DNA from: Chloroflexota bacterium
Lineage (GTDB): Bacteria; Chloroflexota; Anaerolineae; Aggregatilineales; UBA2796
Length of the DNA: 64,000 bases
Direction of reading: 5' to 3'
NCBI GenBank assembly: GCA_021325095.1
Contig: JAJPHV010000017.1
Location: forward strand, 1-64,000
Shown here: positions 27,110 to 35,854 of the stretch, piece after piece
Layout of the letters: each line of letters starts with the position of its first letter
Position numbering within the stretch: position 1 is the stretch's first letter
Notes under the pieces: model-generated
Seen by the model: only the letters and a program-made list of their open reading frames with translations
Told to the model about the DNA's origin: nothing
Database searches by the model: none
Translations under genes and position numbers: made by a program

Positions 27110-28357
27110 GTGACATCTTTCTGGTTTATTTCCGCGCCGCTGCCCGGCCACGCGGACTGGGGCGGGATGCTGAAAACCGCTCAGGTGCTGCGGGCTAAGG
27201 GACACAGCGTCCTTTGGGTCTCGCAATCGCCGCTCGGCCCAATGGTGCAGAAGGCGGGCATCGACTTTGCGCCAGTAACGGAAACCGGCTGGCTGTGGCC
27301 GCCGCCGCCATTGCCCGACCCGAAGTCGCTACAACCTGCGCAAGCGATCTTTCTCCGTTACAAGCGTGCCCTGGATACCTGGCTGAGTGAGGACTTGATC
27401 CCGCCCGCCGTCGAAGCGCTGACTGGTCTGGCAAAAGAACGCGGAACGCCGGACGTGATCGTGAGCGACCCGTTCCTGACTGCCGCTGCCTTCACTGCCG
27501 AAGCGCTCAACGTGCCGCTGGCCGTCGCCGGTTGGCCCGCCGGGCAGCCGCTGGACGAGGATCGCCTGCTGGCTGTGCAAGCTGAACTGGGGCGGATCAG
27601 CCGGGAACGGCTCGAGCGTCTGTCCGGGCAGCTTGGTCTGCGCGGTGTTAATTTCTCCTCCGGCGCGACACCCTCGGTGCAGAGTCCGCACCTGCACGTC
27701 AGCTTTTTCAGCCGGAGGTGGTATCAGGCCGATCCCGATTTCCTGCCGCAGACCGAATTTGTGGGCGGCAGCCCCACGCCGCCGCAGTCGCCTGTGCCGG
27801 ACTGGCTGGCCGCCATACCGCCCGAAACGCCGCTGGCGCTGATCACGCTTGGCAGCACCTTCACGGGCGATCTGGGCTTTTTCAGTTGGGCCGCGCAGGC
27901 GGCGGCGCGCCTGGGCCTGGTGCCCATCGTCGTTCTGGGCGGCAACCCGATTGACCCGGCGGAAAAAGCCCGGCTCAAAGCCGCGCTGCCCGCACATACC
28001 CGCCTGCTGACGTGGGTCGATTACGATCACGTCTTCCCACGCCTGAAGGTGATCGTCCATCATGGCGGCATGGGCACGACGCATCGCGCCGTGATTCAGG
28101 GTGTTCCGCAGGTGGTTGTGCCGCACGCCGCCGATCAGCGCGGGCAGGCGCGCCGGGTGGCGCAGGCCAAAGTCGGCCTGAACCTGAGCGCGCATGACGT
28201 CCAGAGCGGCCAGCTTTTGCCCGCGATTCGGGCGGTGACAACGGACAAGCGAATACTCGACAATGCGGCGCAGTTGGCCTCGGAGTTCGCCGCGTTGGGC
28301 GGGCCACCGAGGGCCGCCCAACTGCTGCTGCGGGTCGCGCACGAGCGGGTTATCTAG
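27110..28357 (+). CDS. UGT/MGT-type glycosyltransferase (GT1)
   Basis: The 415-residue GT-B enzyme resembles macrolide and sterol glucosyltransferases. The N-terminal acceptor domain begins FWFISAPLPGHADWGGMLKT, with the family's His in PGH. The C-terminal nucleotide-sugar domain carries LALITLGSTF and the signature VHHGGMGTTHRAVIQGVPQV followed by VPHAADQRGQARRV, where Asp-Gln contacts the sugar in UGTs. The GTG start at 27110 has AGGAGGGG eleven bases upstream. It probably glycosylates a lipid or small molecule in the cytoplasm or at the membrane. It is alone on this strand and overlaps the end of the methyltransferase gene by four bases, tail to tail. Confidence 0.85.
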   Translation: MTSFWFISAPLPGHADWGGMLKTAQVLRAKGHSVLWVSQSPLGPMVQKAGIDFAPVTETGWLWPPPPLPDPKSLQPAQAIFLRYKRALDTWLSEDLIPPAVEALTGLAKERGTPDVIVSDPFLTAAAFTAEALNVPLAVAGWPAGQPLDEDRLLAVQAELGRISRERLERLSGQLGLRGVNFSSGATPSVQSPHLHVSFFSRRWYQADPDFLPQTEFVGGSPTPPQSPVPDWLAAIPPETPLALITLGSTFTGDLGFFSWAAQAAARLGLVPIVVLGGNPIDPAEKARLKAALPAHTRLLTWVDYDHVFPRLKVIVHHGGMGTTHRAVIQGVPQVVVPHAADQRGQARRVAQAKVGLNLSAHDVQSGQLLPAIRAVTTDKRILDNAAQLASEFAALGGPPRAAQLLLRVAHERVI

Positions 28358-30009
28358 CGATGTTTACGATTCGTCCTGCGGTTTCGCAATTTTTTCCAGA
28401 TCGAGCGAAGCAATTGAATGTCTTGGCCGCCTAACCCAAGCCCACCCGCAAGTAAGACCCTATCAGTGATGTTGAGCACACTCTCAATGTCATTTTTGCG
28501 GAGAAGCGTATCAAGATATTGAATATCTAGCCGTTCCGCCCCCTGGAGTGGAATCGGCAACATTTCGGCCTCGTTAGGTTCGAGTTCAAGGACGCCGCCG
28601 CCATAGCTTCGGCCAATGATTTCGGCAAAGGCAAATGTCAGCGAATTCAAGAAAGCAGCGGCAATCATCGGTGCAGGGATACCGTTCCGAAGTCTGACGC
28701 GATGAATTGTATCGGTACTGGTCGCGGCTGCCTGATTCAGCACTATTTTGGGATAGCTATGAATCTGGCGCAGCATGAACGCATCGGGATTCCAAACCGA
28801 GGGTACGATGTACCATCGATTACGAATGCGGCACTTGAAGCCGAGGTTAGCTCCATTGGCTTCCCCTCTAGCAATATACGACTTCAACTGTTCCGGCAAC
28901 TGCTCAAACGGCTGATCAGGTGCATCCAGGAGGAACGAAGGTAGCTGGTTTTCGGCGTTTGTCCGCCAGTCCGCTTCCTGGAATATCGTGCCTTGAAGAT
29001 GACCGGAACGCCCCACTAACGGCCTGGTGTATGCCGACAGATTGAGGTCTTCAACTTGCTGCGCTGTGAGGACGAAAAATTCATTGAGTCCTGTAACCAC
29101 GCCAACATCAACATCGAGGACATGTCCTGCGCGAGTCAGGCCAGGGTGTTCTCTCAACTTGCGCAACAGATGTATTTCTTCTTTTTCAAGAAAATACATT
29201 GTCCATTTTTCAGTCGTGTGATCCATCTCCTTGAGCGGACTATCGATCAGCGCATCGTGATCATAAGCGTGCAGATCGTTAGCGTCTTCAAGTTCGATTG
29301 TTCGGATGCCCGTGCTTTTGCTGCCATTTCGTTCGCCCAGCAGCAAGACGATTTCTTGTTGGATTCCTTCAAAAACTAATTTCTTGAACGTGATCAAAGT
29401 GATATGGTTGTAAGCATCACTTAGAAAACGACGAAGTTCGGCTGTGTATTTCACCTGGAGCAGTTCCGCGGGAATAACCATTGCCAATCGCCCATGACTG
29501 CTAAGAAGCTGAGTCGCAGCGACCAAAAATGGAACCCACGCATTTGTAAGCCGGTTGGGACGTAAACCTGCGTTGTGCATCAGATGGAAGGCTATAGCAC
29601 GGTGTTCTTCGGGAAAATTCTGATAGCGGATAAAAGGTGGATTTCCAATCACTGCGTCGAATGTTTTGTGATTGATGAGATGGGTCTGGCAATAAGAGAA
29701 AAAATCTCCGACATGAATATTGGGATAATTGGGTAGATCAACCAACGAAGTTAAACGTTGTATAGCTGTTTGTGCCTCAATAGGATCAATTTCAACCCCG
29801 TGAATCAGTTCATTCGCCGAATTAATGGAGGAACCTAGATCAACCATCCGCTGCAACGCAGATACCAATAATGCGCCGTCGCCACAGCTTGGTTCTAGAA
29901 TTCTGGATGTGGGAGATTGTATGGCCCACTTTGCCAGGAAGTCTGCAATGGCTTTGGGCGTGTAATATCCCCCCCGTAGCTTCTGATAAGACGCCGCCGT
30001 TTTTCCCAC
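28354..30009 (-). CDS. Type II (TaqI/Eco57I-like) DNA adenine N6-methyltransferase
   Basis: The GTG at 30009 (AAGGA ten bases upstream) gives 551 residues starting MGKTAASYQKLRGGYYTPKA, the usual opening of gamma-class adenine methylases. SAM-binding motif I is RILEPSCGDGALLV; the catalytic motif IV is FDAVIGNPPFIRYQNF (NPPF). The C-terminal 250 residues form a TaqI-like target-recognition domain. It would protect host DNA from the endonuclease encoded just upstream (30026-30744), 16 bases away in the same direction. Base composition from about 28.35 to 30.75 kb is clearly more AT-rich than the flanks, a sign of transfer. The open frame upstream of 30009 overlaps the endonuclease gene and is not needed. 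Confidence 0.87.
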   Translation of the reverse strand: MGKTAASYQKLRGGYYTPKAIADFLAKWAIQSPTSRILEPSCGDGALLVSALQRMVDLGSSINSANELIHGVEIDPIEAQTAIQRLTSLVDLPNYPNIHVGDFFSYCQTHLINHKTFDAVIGNPPFIRYQNFPEEHRAIAFHLMHNAGLRPNRLTNAWVPFLVAATQLLSSHGRLAMVIPAELLQVKYTAELRRFLSDAYNHITLITFKKLVFEGIQQEIVLLLGERNGSKSTGIRTIELEDANDLHAYDHDALIDSPLKEMDHTTEKWTMYFLEKEEIHLLRKLREHPGLTRAGHVLDVDVGVVTGLNEFFVLTAQQVEDLNLSAYTRPLVGRSGHLQGTIFQEADWRTNAENQLPSFLLDAPDQPFEQLPEQLKSYIARGEANGANLGFKCRIRNRWYIVPSVWNPDAFMLRQIHSYPKIVLNQAAATSTDTIHRVRLRNGIPAPMIAAAFLNSLTFAFAEIIGRSYGGGVLELEPNEAEMLPIPLQGAERLDIQYLDTLLRKNDIESVLNITDRVLLAGGLGLGGQDIQLLRSIWKKLRNRRTNRKHR

Positions 30010-30025
30010 CGAGTTGTATTCCTTG

Positions 30026-30744
30026 TTATGTCCCTTCGTCTGCGTGTGGTGGCAACCCCTTGTAACGAGCAACGTACATGGCTTCGACTTGTTCTGAAAA
30101 CTTTTCAATACGCAGAGCCGACGATGTGTTCGGAACATCCGAGCTAATTGTACCAGTTTCCGGGTCCCAGACAACCAGGGCAATGGACTCAGCCATATAA
30201 GGTGGGCCGTCTACGCTGGTACGGCGTGCCAGACGTTCCAAAGTTTCGACAAGAGCGCGCTGTCGGGCTGGGGAGAAACATGGAAGCGGACAAACTACCA
30301 TAAAAGCCACGACAGCATGTGGAAAACGGCTGTGAACAGTAGTGGCCTCGGTGCCAAGTCGTTTACCATATTTTGCCAATTCTTGCCGATGCTCTCGCGG
30401 TCATTGAGGGTTTTACTATCGAAGGCAAAACGAACCCCGTCGGGGCGATAGCCCACATCGAAGTTTTGGGGTCGGACACCACCAATGATGCGCACAGGGC
30501 CTAACTCCACGCAATCCGGCTGCGGTGGAACAAGTGCTCTTGCATTTGGCGTAACAACTGGAATGCCGCCCAAGAGCACAGCCAGAGATTGCGCTACTGC
30601 CGAATCAAAGACCCTTCCCAGATCACTGGAGGAGAAGGGAGGAGTGCGTTTCAGGTTTCCGCCATTTTGAATCCAGACTGAGCCAAATTGAGCAAGAGTA
30701 TCCTCATCAATTGATATCGGTGGCATCGATGCTAAAGCCGGCAT
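30026..30744 (-). pseudogene. Type II restriction endonuclease with PD-(D/E)xK-like site, frameshifted
   Basis: Two overlapping minus-strand frames together make one protein of about 239 residues. The first (from an ATG at 30744 or 30726) contains GVRPQNFDVGYRPDGVRFAF and DSK, a PD-x(n)-(D/E)xK arrangement typical of restriction enzymes, and ends in frame at ...NWQNMVNDL. The second resumes as GTEATTVHSRFPHAVVAFMV and ends IEKFSEQVEAMYVARYKGLP. A single missing base in the GG run complementary to 30354-30355 explains the switch. So the gene is either inactive or the base is a sequencing error. It lies 16 bases before the methylase gene and is co-directional, as expected for a restriction-modification pair. 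The family is not one I can name. Confidence 0.68.
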
Positions 30745-30760
30745 GGCGGGACCCGCTTTC

Positions 30761-31363
30761 CTACGAAGTCTCCTGGAACTTGCGGGCTTCCGTCTTGCCC
30801 TCCTGGATGGCATCGCGCAGGCTCTCGCCTTCGACGCGGCGGCGTGCTTCTTCAGCGGCCCGCTCGATTTCGCGGCGCGTTTCCTCGCCGCTCTGCGGGG
30901 CATACCACAACGCCGCCACGATTCCGATCACCACGCCGAGCATCGCGCCCAGGACAAATACGCCCGCATCGCCGCTGTCTTGCGAATGGCGCTGCTCGTG
31001 CCGCTCGACGATCTGCCTGGCAGCCTGGTAGGTCGTCTGATCCACCTTGTCACGCAGGTTGGTGGCGGCTTCTTCAATGTTCTGGCGCACAGGACTTTCC
31101 TGGATTTCCTGCTTCACTCGTTCGGCGGTCTTCTCGCTGGTACGCCGGAGTTCCCGCTGTTTGCGCACGATCAGTTTGCCGGAGCGATCCACAAAGTGGG
31201 CAAATTCTTCCAGAACGTGGCTGGCCCGGACACCGCGCTCCGGGCGGTGCGCAGCCTGTTCGCCCCGATGGGCCAGCATCTTGCGGGCGCTCATGACCAG
31301 CGCCACGATGTCGCCAATGTCCTGGAGGTTCACCAGGTCTCGCAACTGGATTCGCTTCGCCAT
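30761..31363 (-). CDS. YtxH-like membrane protein
   Basis: The 200-residue protein has a long charged helical N-terminal half (coiled coil, about residues 45-120: RKQRELRRTSEKTAERVKQE), one membrane helix (VFVLGAMLGVVIGIVAALWY) and the YtxH signature right after it (YAPQSGEETRREIERAAEEA). YtxH-like proteins occur in stress-related operons of many bacteria without a proven reaction. It is the third of three short membrane-protein genes read leftward from 32171, spaced 11 and 17 bases, so an operon is likely. The restriction-modification genes follow in the same direction after 16 bases. Confidence 0.7.
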   Translation of the reverse strand: MAKRIQLRDLVNLQDIGDIVALVMSARKMLAHRGEQAAHRPERGVRASHVLEEFAHFVDRSGKLIVRKQRELRRTSEKTAERVKQEIQESPVRQNIEEAATNLRDKVDQTTYQAARQIVERHEQRHSQDSGDAGVFVLGAMLGVVIGIVAALWYAPQSGEETRREIERAAEEARRRVEGESLRDAIQEGKTEARKFQETS

Positions 31364-31374
31364 CTTCGCCCCTC

Positions 31375-31878
31375 CTACTTGCGACCATTGGAAGAACGGC
31401 CATTCTCAAGGTGCTGGCCGCTCAGGTTGCGGCGCAGACCGGCCAGTTCGCCCAGGAAAGCACGTGCGCCCGCCACAGCCGCCGAGACACGAATGACCGG
31501 GGCAGCCACATTCTGGCTGACAAACTGCGCTGTCCCGCGCACCGTCGTCAGCGTTTGCCGCGTCTCGTCAATAATGGGCTTGATCTCAGTCCGCAGCAGG
31601 TTAATGAGGGCCGTCAATTGCAAGATAAGGACGACCAGCGCCACACTGATCAGGATGCCTTGCAGCGCCAGCACAATAATAAAAAAGTCCCGCAGGATGC
31701 GGAAGGCCGAGGCAACGCCTTCCGAGCCGCTGATGCCGCCGACGATGGCGATGATGAGCGATATGACGATCACTGCCGCCAGGACGCCCAGCGCGATCAC
31801 AACCCACTTGACCATACCGGGATCGGCACTCTGGCCCGATTCGACCACACTTTCCACGCGATCCGGTTTATCACTCAT
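31375..31878 (-). CDS. Small membrane protein with two transmembrane helices, unknown function
   Basis: The ATG at 31878 has GGAGGAGAG nearby and yields 167 residues; the longer frame to 32205 covers the preceding gene and is rejected. After an acidic N-terminus (MSDKPDRVESVVE) come two hydrophobic helices (VVIALGVLAAVIVISLIIAI and FFIIVLALQGILISVALVVL), then an amphipathic helical region (LLRTEIKPIIDETRQTLTTV) like those in DUF948-type proteins. The tail is basic. It probably sits in the cytoplasmic membrane with the helical part inside. It forms a compact leftward set with the small membrane protein upstream and the YtxH-like protein downstream. Confidence 0.65.
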   Translation of the reverse strand: MSDKPDRVESVVESGQSADPGMVKWVVIALGVLAAVIVISLIIAIVGGISGSEGVASAFRILRDFFIIVLALQGILISVALVVLILQLTALINLLRTEIKPIIDETRQTLTTVRGTAQFVSQNVAAPVIRVSAAVAGARAFLGELAGLRRNLSGQHLENGRSSNGRK

Positions 31879-31895
31879 CAAGGTCTCTCCTCCAG

Positions 31896-32171
31896 TTAGC
31901 CGGGTTTGCGCGCCAGCCGATTGCCCGTCAGGAACCGCGCCGCCAGCAGAGCCAGCCATGCGCCGAGTGTCGCCGAGAACGTCCGCAATGGCCCGATATT
32001 CAACACATTCACGCCGAAAATGACGCCGAAGACGTGCCCCAGCGTGAAGCCAAGCCAGCCCGCCAGCAAGAAAAGTGCCAGCCGCCGGGCGTCTCCGCCC
32101 AGGAGAAAATGAAAAATCGCACCGTATAAAGTTGCCAGGATGAAGCCAAAGACAACGGAAGGACTGGGCAT
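31896..32171 (-). CDS. Small three-helix membrane protein, unknown function
   Basis: The ATG at 32171 gives 91 residues, nearly all membrane: SVVFGFILATLYGAIFHFLL, LALFLLAGWLGFTLGHVFGV and TFSATLGAWLALLAARFL. Glycine-rich helices and a short basic tail (NRLARKPG) suggest an inner-membrane protein with the tail in the cytoplasm. No family is recognised. It is the first gene of the leftward membrane-protein set ending with the YtxH-like gene. The frame extends to 32264, but the added residues are polar and cysteine-rich and do not look coding. Confidence 0.6.
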   Translation of the reverse strand: MPSPSVVFGFILATLYGAIFHFLLGGDARRLALFLLAGWLGFTLGHVFGVIFGVNVLNIGPLRTFSATLGAWLALLAARFLTGNRLARKPG

Positions 32172-32322
32172 GATCTGCTCTCGCCTGGCGTTCAGCCAGC
32201 AGCACAGGGTACGCCGCTGGCTGTAGATCACGTCGCGTGGTTGCGTGACAGCCAGCGAATGCATAAACTAATGTAACATACTCTCTTACAATTGACGAGA
32301 TTGAAGGGCAGGATAAGCCCCG

Positions 32323-32994
32323 GTGCTAATCCCACATTTATTATTGGCGCACATGCTGGCCGACTACGTATTGCAAACCAACTGGCTGGTAGCGCGCAAG
32401 AGTCAGGGCTGGGAGGGGTTGGCGCTGCACGGATTGATGGTCTTCGTCATGTCGCTGCTGGTGCTGCCCGCCTATCTGCCGGTGCTGTTCTTCCCGCTGC
32501 TGGCGATGTCCCTCGTCCACACTTTTCAGGACTGGGTCAAAGTCTATACCGGGCCGCGCATCAAAATTCATCCGTTCATCCCCTACCTGATCGACCAGGT
32601 GTTACACTATATTCAGATCGCCATCGTGCAGGTGCTGTTCGGTGCGTGGTTACAGCCCCCGCCGGGCAGCGTGGAGCAGTTGGTCATGGCCTGTGGCGCA
32701 GCCGGAATCGCCGCCACGCGCTTCTACGACGTGACGTGGTGGGCCAACTGGCTGGATATGCTGCCCTACATGAACCGCTGGCGCACCTGGGGCTACGCCG
32801 AACGGCTGGCGATGGTGGCCCTGTCGGCGGCAGGCCTGTTCTGGCTGGCTCCGTTGTGCGCCTTGCCGCGCCTGTGGTTTGCGTGGTATTGTAAGCATCC
32901 GATCTGGAAGCAGCGGCGCGGTGCGCTGGAAATGGGGATCGGCATCCTGTTCAGCATCGGTCTGGGCCTGATCCTACGCGCCATGCTCGTCTAG
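32323..32994 (+). CDS. DUF3307 family membrane protein
   Basis: The 223-residue integral membrane protein carries the DUF3307 opening HLLLAHMLADYVLQTNWLVA with its conserved His and Asp in the first helix, followed by LHGLMVFVM and FQDWVKVY, also conserved. Some five to six membrane helices are visible. The conserved polar residues inside membrane helices suggest metal or substrate binding, but no role is known. The GTG start has AGGA about nine bases upstream. It is followed after 26 bases by the SRPBCC gene in the same direction, so the two may be co-transcribed. Confidence 0.78.
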   Translation: MLIPHLLLAHMLADYVLQTNWLVARKSQGWEGLALHGLMVFVMSLLVLPAYLPVLFFPLLAMSLVHTFQDWVKVYTGPRIKIHPFIPYLIDQVLHYIQIAIVQVLFGAWLQPPPGSVEQLVMACGAAGIAATRFYDVTWWANWLDMLPYMNRWRTWGYAERLAMVALSAAGLFWLAPLCALPRLWFAWYCKHPIWKQRRGALEMGIGILFSIGLGLILRAMLV

Positions 32995-33020
32995 GACAAC
33001 ACGGACAAGGACGACGAACG

Positions 33021-34400
33021 GTGTCGTTAATTGATCAGCGTATTCTCATCGTGGCCCCCGTCGAGGCAGTCTGGACGTATGTGTCCGACCCGGCCCTGAT
33101 GAGCAAGTGGAACAAGAACTGCAAGCAAATCTCAGTCCTGACCACGCGCACGACGGGCGTGGGTACGCGCCGCCGCTGCGTGGGCGTGGATGGCCGGGCA
33201 GTGGTCGAGGAAACGACAGCCTATTTCGAGAACATCGGCTACGAGTACCACGTGGTTGACGGCCCGTACCGGGATTTCCGGGGGCGCTTTCGCTTGCAGG
33301 CTATTCCCGAAGGCACGATTGTCAACTGGACGGTGGAGTATCACCTGCGTGGCGTGCTGCCCGGCGTGCGCAATGCCTTGAGCTTCCGCAGGCATTACGA
33401 GGACATGATGGCCGACAGCCTGCGCCAGTTGCGGCGTATGGTCGAGGCCAGCGGCATCCAGCTTGATCCTGAGAAGCACGCCCGTTACGCCATGCAAGAC
33501 GGGCCCAGCGCAGAAGCGCGCGCCTCCCGTTCGCCGGAATTGACACGGCCTGCCGGGTCTGCCGCCAAAGGCCAGAGGGCGATGAAGGCGGTCTCGGTAG
33601 GCGAGGATGACCTCCCGGAGATGCCGGGGGCGGATTTTGCCCCGCCCACCGTCGTGCGGACGCCACCACCGCCGCCCGAAGCGATCCCGGTAGGGGAGCC
33701 GCCCATTGTGCTATCGGACACGGCGGAGATACTTGTGCCCGCTGGCGAGGAGAAACACGACACCAAGCCGCGTCCTCCTCATGGACTGCGCGAAGCGATT
33801 GCCGGGCAGGCTGAAAAGGACAGGTACGCGCCGCCGGACGAGTCTGACCTTGAGCGGGCCGCTACCGCGCCCACCGTGCCTGTCTCACTGGTTGCGCCGC
33901 CGCCGGAGCCGCCCGTTGCCCAGGAGACACAAACCGTTCCCCTGCAAGCCAGCCCGCCACCGCGCCTGGACGTGCCGTCGTCGCTGCCCGAAAACGGGCC
34001 GCCCTCGTTCCCGACGCCCGAGCCCTGGCAACCCTTCCATGAGCCGTCCCATTCGTTGGAGGACACCAGCGCTGGTCAAGCTGCCGCGCGTAAGGCCAGT
34101 GAACCAGAGGCAATCAAGCCGCCGCCCACCGACAAGCGCGATACGGGCGAGATCAGCATCTGGGACGTGTTCGGCATTGAGCGGCCCAGCGAGCGCGCCC
34201 AGGCCGAACTCGAAGCGGTCATTGCCAGTCTTCAACCGGAGAATGCGCCCGGCAAGTCACGATCTGCATTCACGCCGTCGAGTTCATCGCGCAGCGCGTC
34301 TATGCGCCGCAAGGCCAAACCCAAAGTGCGCAGCGTCAGGAAGGGCGTGGGGCGGCAGAAGATGCAGGTGCACGCAAGAGGTGTGGCACGGCGCGGGTGA
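33021..34400 (+). CDS. SRPBCC/START-like domain protein with long disordered tail
   Basis: Residues 1-145 form an SRPBCC (polyketide cyclase/dehydrase-like) domain that binds hydrophobic ligands: VAPVEAVWTYVSDPALMSKW, GVGTRRRCVG, FRLQAIPEGTIVNWTVEYH and an amphipathic C-terminal helix. The remaining 310 residues are Pro/Ala/Glu-rich and low in hydrophobic content, so they are probably disordered, ending in a strongly basic patch (SMRRKAKPKVRSVRKGVGRQ). A short helical island SIWDVFGIERPSERAQAELE could be a docking motif. The GTG start has AAGGA nine bases upstream. The basic tail may bind nucleic acid, membrane or another protein. Lengths of this size are unusual for SRPBCC proteins. Confidence 0.7.
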   Translation: MSLIDQRILIVAPVEAVWTYVSDPALMSKWNKNCKQISVLTTRTTGVGTRRRCVGVDGRAVVEETTAYFENIGYEYHVVDGPYRDFRGRFRLQAIPEGTIVNWTVEYHLRGVLPGVRNALSFRRHYEDMMADSLRQLRRMVEASGIQLDPEKHARYAMQDGPSAEARASRSPELTRPAGSAAKGQRAMKAVSVGEDDLPEMPGADFAPPTVVRTPPPPPEAIPVGEPPIVLSDTAEILVPAGEEKHDTKPRPPHGLREAIAGQAEKDRYAPPDESDLERAATAPTVPVSLVAPPPEPPVAQETQTVPLQASPPPRLDVPSSLPENGPPSFPTPEPWQPFHEPSHSLEDTSAGQAAARKASEPEAIKPPPTDKRDTGEISIWDVFGIERPSERAQAELEAVIASLQPENAPGKSRSAFTPSSSSRSASMRRKAKPKVRSVRKGVGRQKMQVHARGVARRG

Positions 34401-34509
34401 AGCACCCAAAACGCGCCTCCATCGTTGTACAGTGAACAACGCTTCCTGCGTCTCCAGCCCACAAGCCGTATTCTGGCAAATCCACGTTTACGATGCATTG
34501 CCTTCGGAG

Positions 34510-34560
34510 TTCCCCCTCTCTGCGAAATCTGCAAGCGGAGAGGGGGCAGGGGGTGAGGTA
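34510..34560. repeat. C-rich palindromic repeat, copy 3
   Basis: CCCCCTCTCTGCGAAATCTG pairs with CAAGCGGAGAGGGGGCAGGG to make a stem of about ten base pairs, followed by GTGAGGT. It lies between the SRPBCC gene and the end of the E2 gene (convergent), where it may act as a terminator. Confidence 0.8.
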
Positions 34561-34564
34561 AACC

Positions 34565-35854
34565 TCAGATCAGCAGCCGCATCGGGGATTCTAGCAGTTT
34601 CTTGAACGCCTGCATGAACTTTGCGCCTTCCGCCCCATCGCTGACGCGGTGATCGACGCTCAGTGTACATTTCATGCGTGTCCCGACTTTCAGCTCGCCA
34701 TTGACGACCACCGGCACTTCGCGTGCCGAACCGACGGCCAGGATGCCCGCTTCCGGCGGGTTGATGATGGCGAGGAAACTCTCCACGTCGTAGGGGCCGA
34801 GGTTGCTCACAGTGAAGGTGCTACCTTCGATATCCTCGGGGCGGACTTTGCCACTGCGTGCGGCGGCGATCATCTCTTTGTTACGCTGCGCCAGCCGTGA
34901 GATCGAGGTGATGTCCGCATCCTTCGCCACGACATTGATCAGCCCGCCGCTGTCCAGCGCCACCGCGATCCCGATATTGATGTGCTCAAAGCGCACGATC
35001 CTGTCGCCATAATAGTGGCTGTTCAGATTCGGGAACTGCCGCAGGGTCAGCGCCACCGCCTTCACCACCAGATCGTTGACACTCACTTTTTGCTCGTCGG
35101 GCAGCCCTTCGTTGACCTCTTTGCGCAGCGCCAGCGCCGGGGCCATGTCAATTTCGGTGGTGATGTAGAAATGCGGGACGGTTTGCTTGCTCTCGGTCAT
35201 CCTCGTCGCAATGCGCTGGCGCAGTCGGGAGAGCGGCTCCTCGGTGATGCCCGGCCCGGTGGGTGGCGCGGCCTGTGCACGGGCCGCTGCGGGTGCGGGC
35301 GCGGCAGGCGCAACAGGCACAGGCGGTACCGGCGCAGCCGCAGGCCGTGCAGTGGGCTGGAATGACTCCACGTCGGACTTCACGATCCGCCCGCCCGGAC
35401 CAGTGCCCTGCACCTGCCTCAGATCGATCCCTCGCTCCTCGGCGATGCGTCGCGCAATGGGGCTGGCCTTGACGCCGCCCGGCAAGTCCTCATCCTGGAC
35501 GGCTGGCGTAGCCGCCTTGCCGTTGCCCCGTGGAGCCGCCGGAGCAGGCTGTTCCGCCTTTTGTTCGGGTTTCTGTTCCTGTTTGGCCTCGGCCTTGACA
35601 CTCTCCGTTTCGGCCCCTTCGACGCCGATCCTGGCGATGGGCGCGCCGACGGGGACGACCTGCCCGACATCGACCAGCGTTTCGAGTAAAACGCCGCTGA
35701 CCGTCGACTCGACCTCAATGGTAGCCTTGTCGCTCTCGATCTCGGCCAGCACATCGCCTGCCTTCACCGTGTCGCCAACCTTCTTAACCCAGTTGACGAA
35801 CGTTCCTTCCTGCATATCCAGACCCAGTTTAGGCAGCTTGACTACTTCGGCCAT
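34565..35854 (-). CDS. pdhC: Pyruvate (2-oxo acid) dehydrogenase E2, dihydrolipoamide acyltransferase
   Basis: The 429-residue E2 core of the oxo-acid dehydrogenase complex carries one lipoyl domain (Lys43 in IESDKATIEV), an Ala/Pro-rich linker, a peripheral-subunit-binding domain (ASPIARRIAEERGIDLRQVQ), a second flexible linker and the acyltransferase domain ending with DHRVSDGA (His402). Pyruvate is the most likely substrate because the E1 genes are of the acetoin/pyruvate type, but acetoin or branched-chain acids cannot be excluded. Its ATG overlaps the E1beta stop codon by one base (TAATG), so translation is coupled. No lipoamide dehydrogenase (E3) gene is present in the window. Confidence 0.92.
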   Translation of the reverse strand: MAEVVKLPKLGLDMQEGTFVNWVKKVGDTVKAGDVLAEIESDKATIEVESTVSGVLLETLVDVGQVVPVGAPIARIGVEGAETESVKAEAKQEQKPEQKAEQPAPAAPRGNGKAATPAVQDEDLPGGVKASPIARRIAEERGIDLRQVQGTGPGGRIVKSDVESFQPTARPAAAPVPPVPVAPAAPAPAAARAQAAPPTGPGITEEPLSRLRQRIATRMTESKQTVPHFYITTEIDMAPALALRKEVNEGLPDEQKVSVNDLVVKAVALTLRQFPNLNSHYYGDRIVRFEHINIGIAVALDSGGLINVVAKDADITSISRLAQRNKEMIAAARSGKVRPEDIEGSTFTVSNLGPYDVESFLAIINPPEAGILAVGSAREVPVVVNGELKVGTRMKCTLSVDHRVSDGAEGAKFMQAFKKLLESPMRLLI

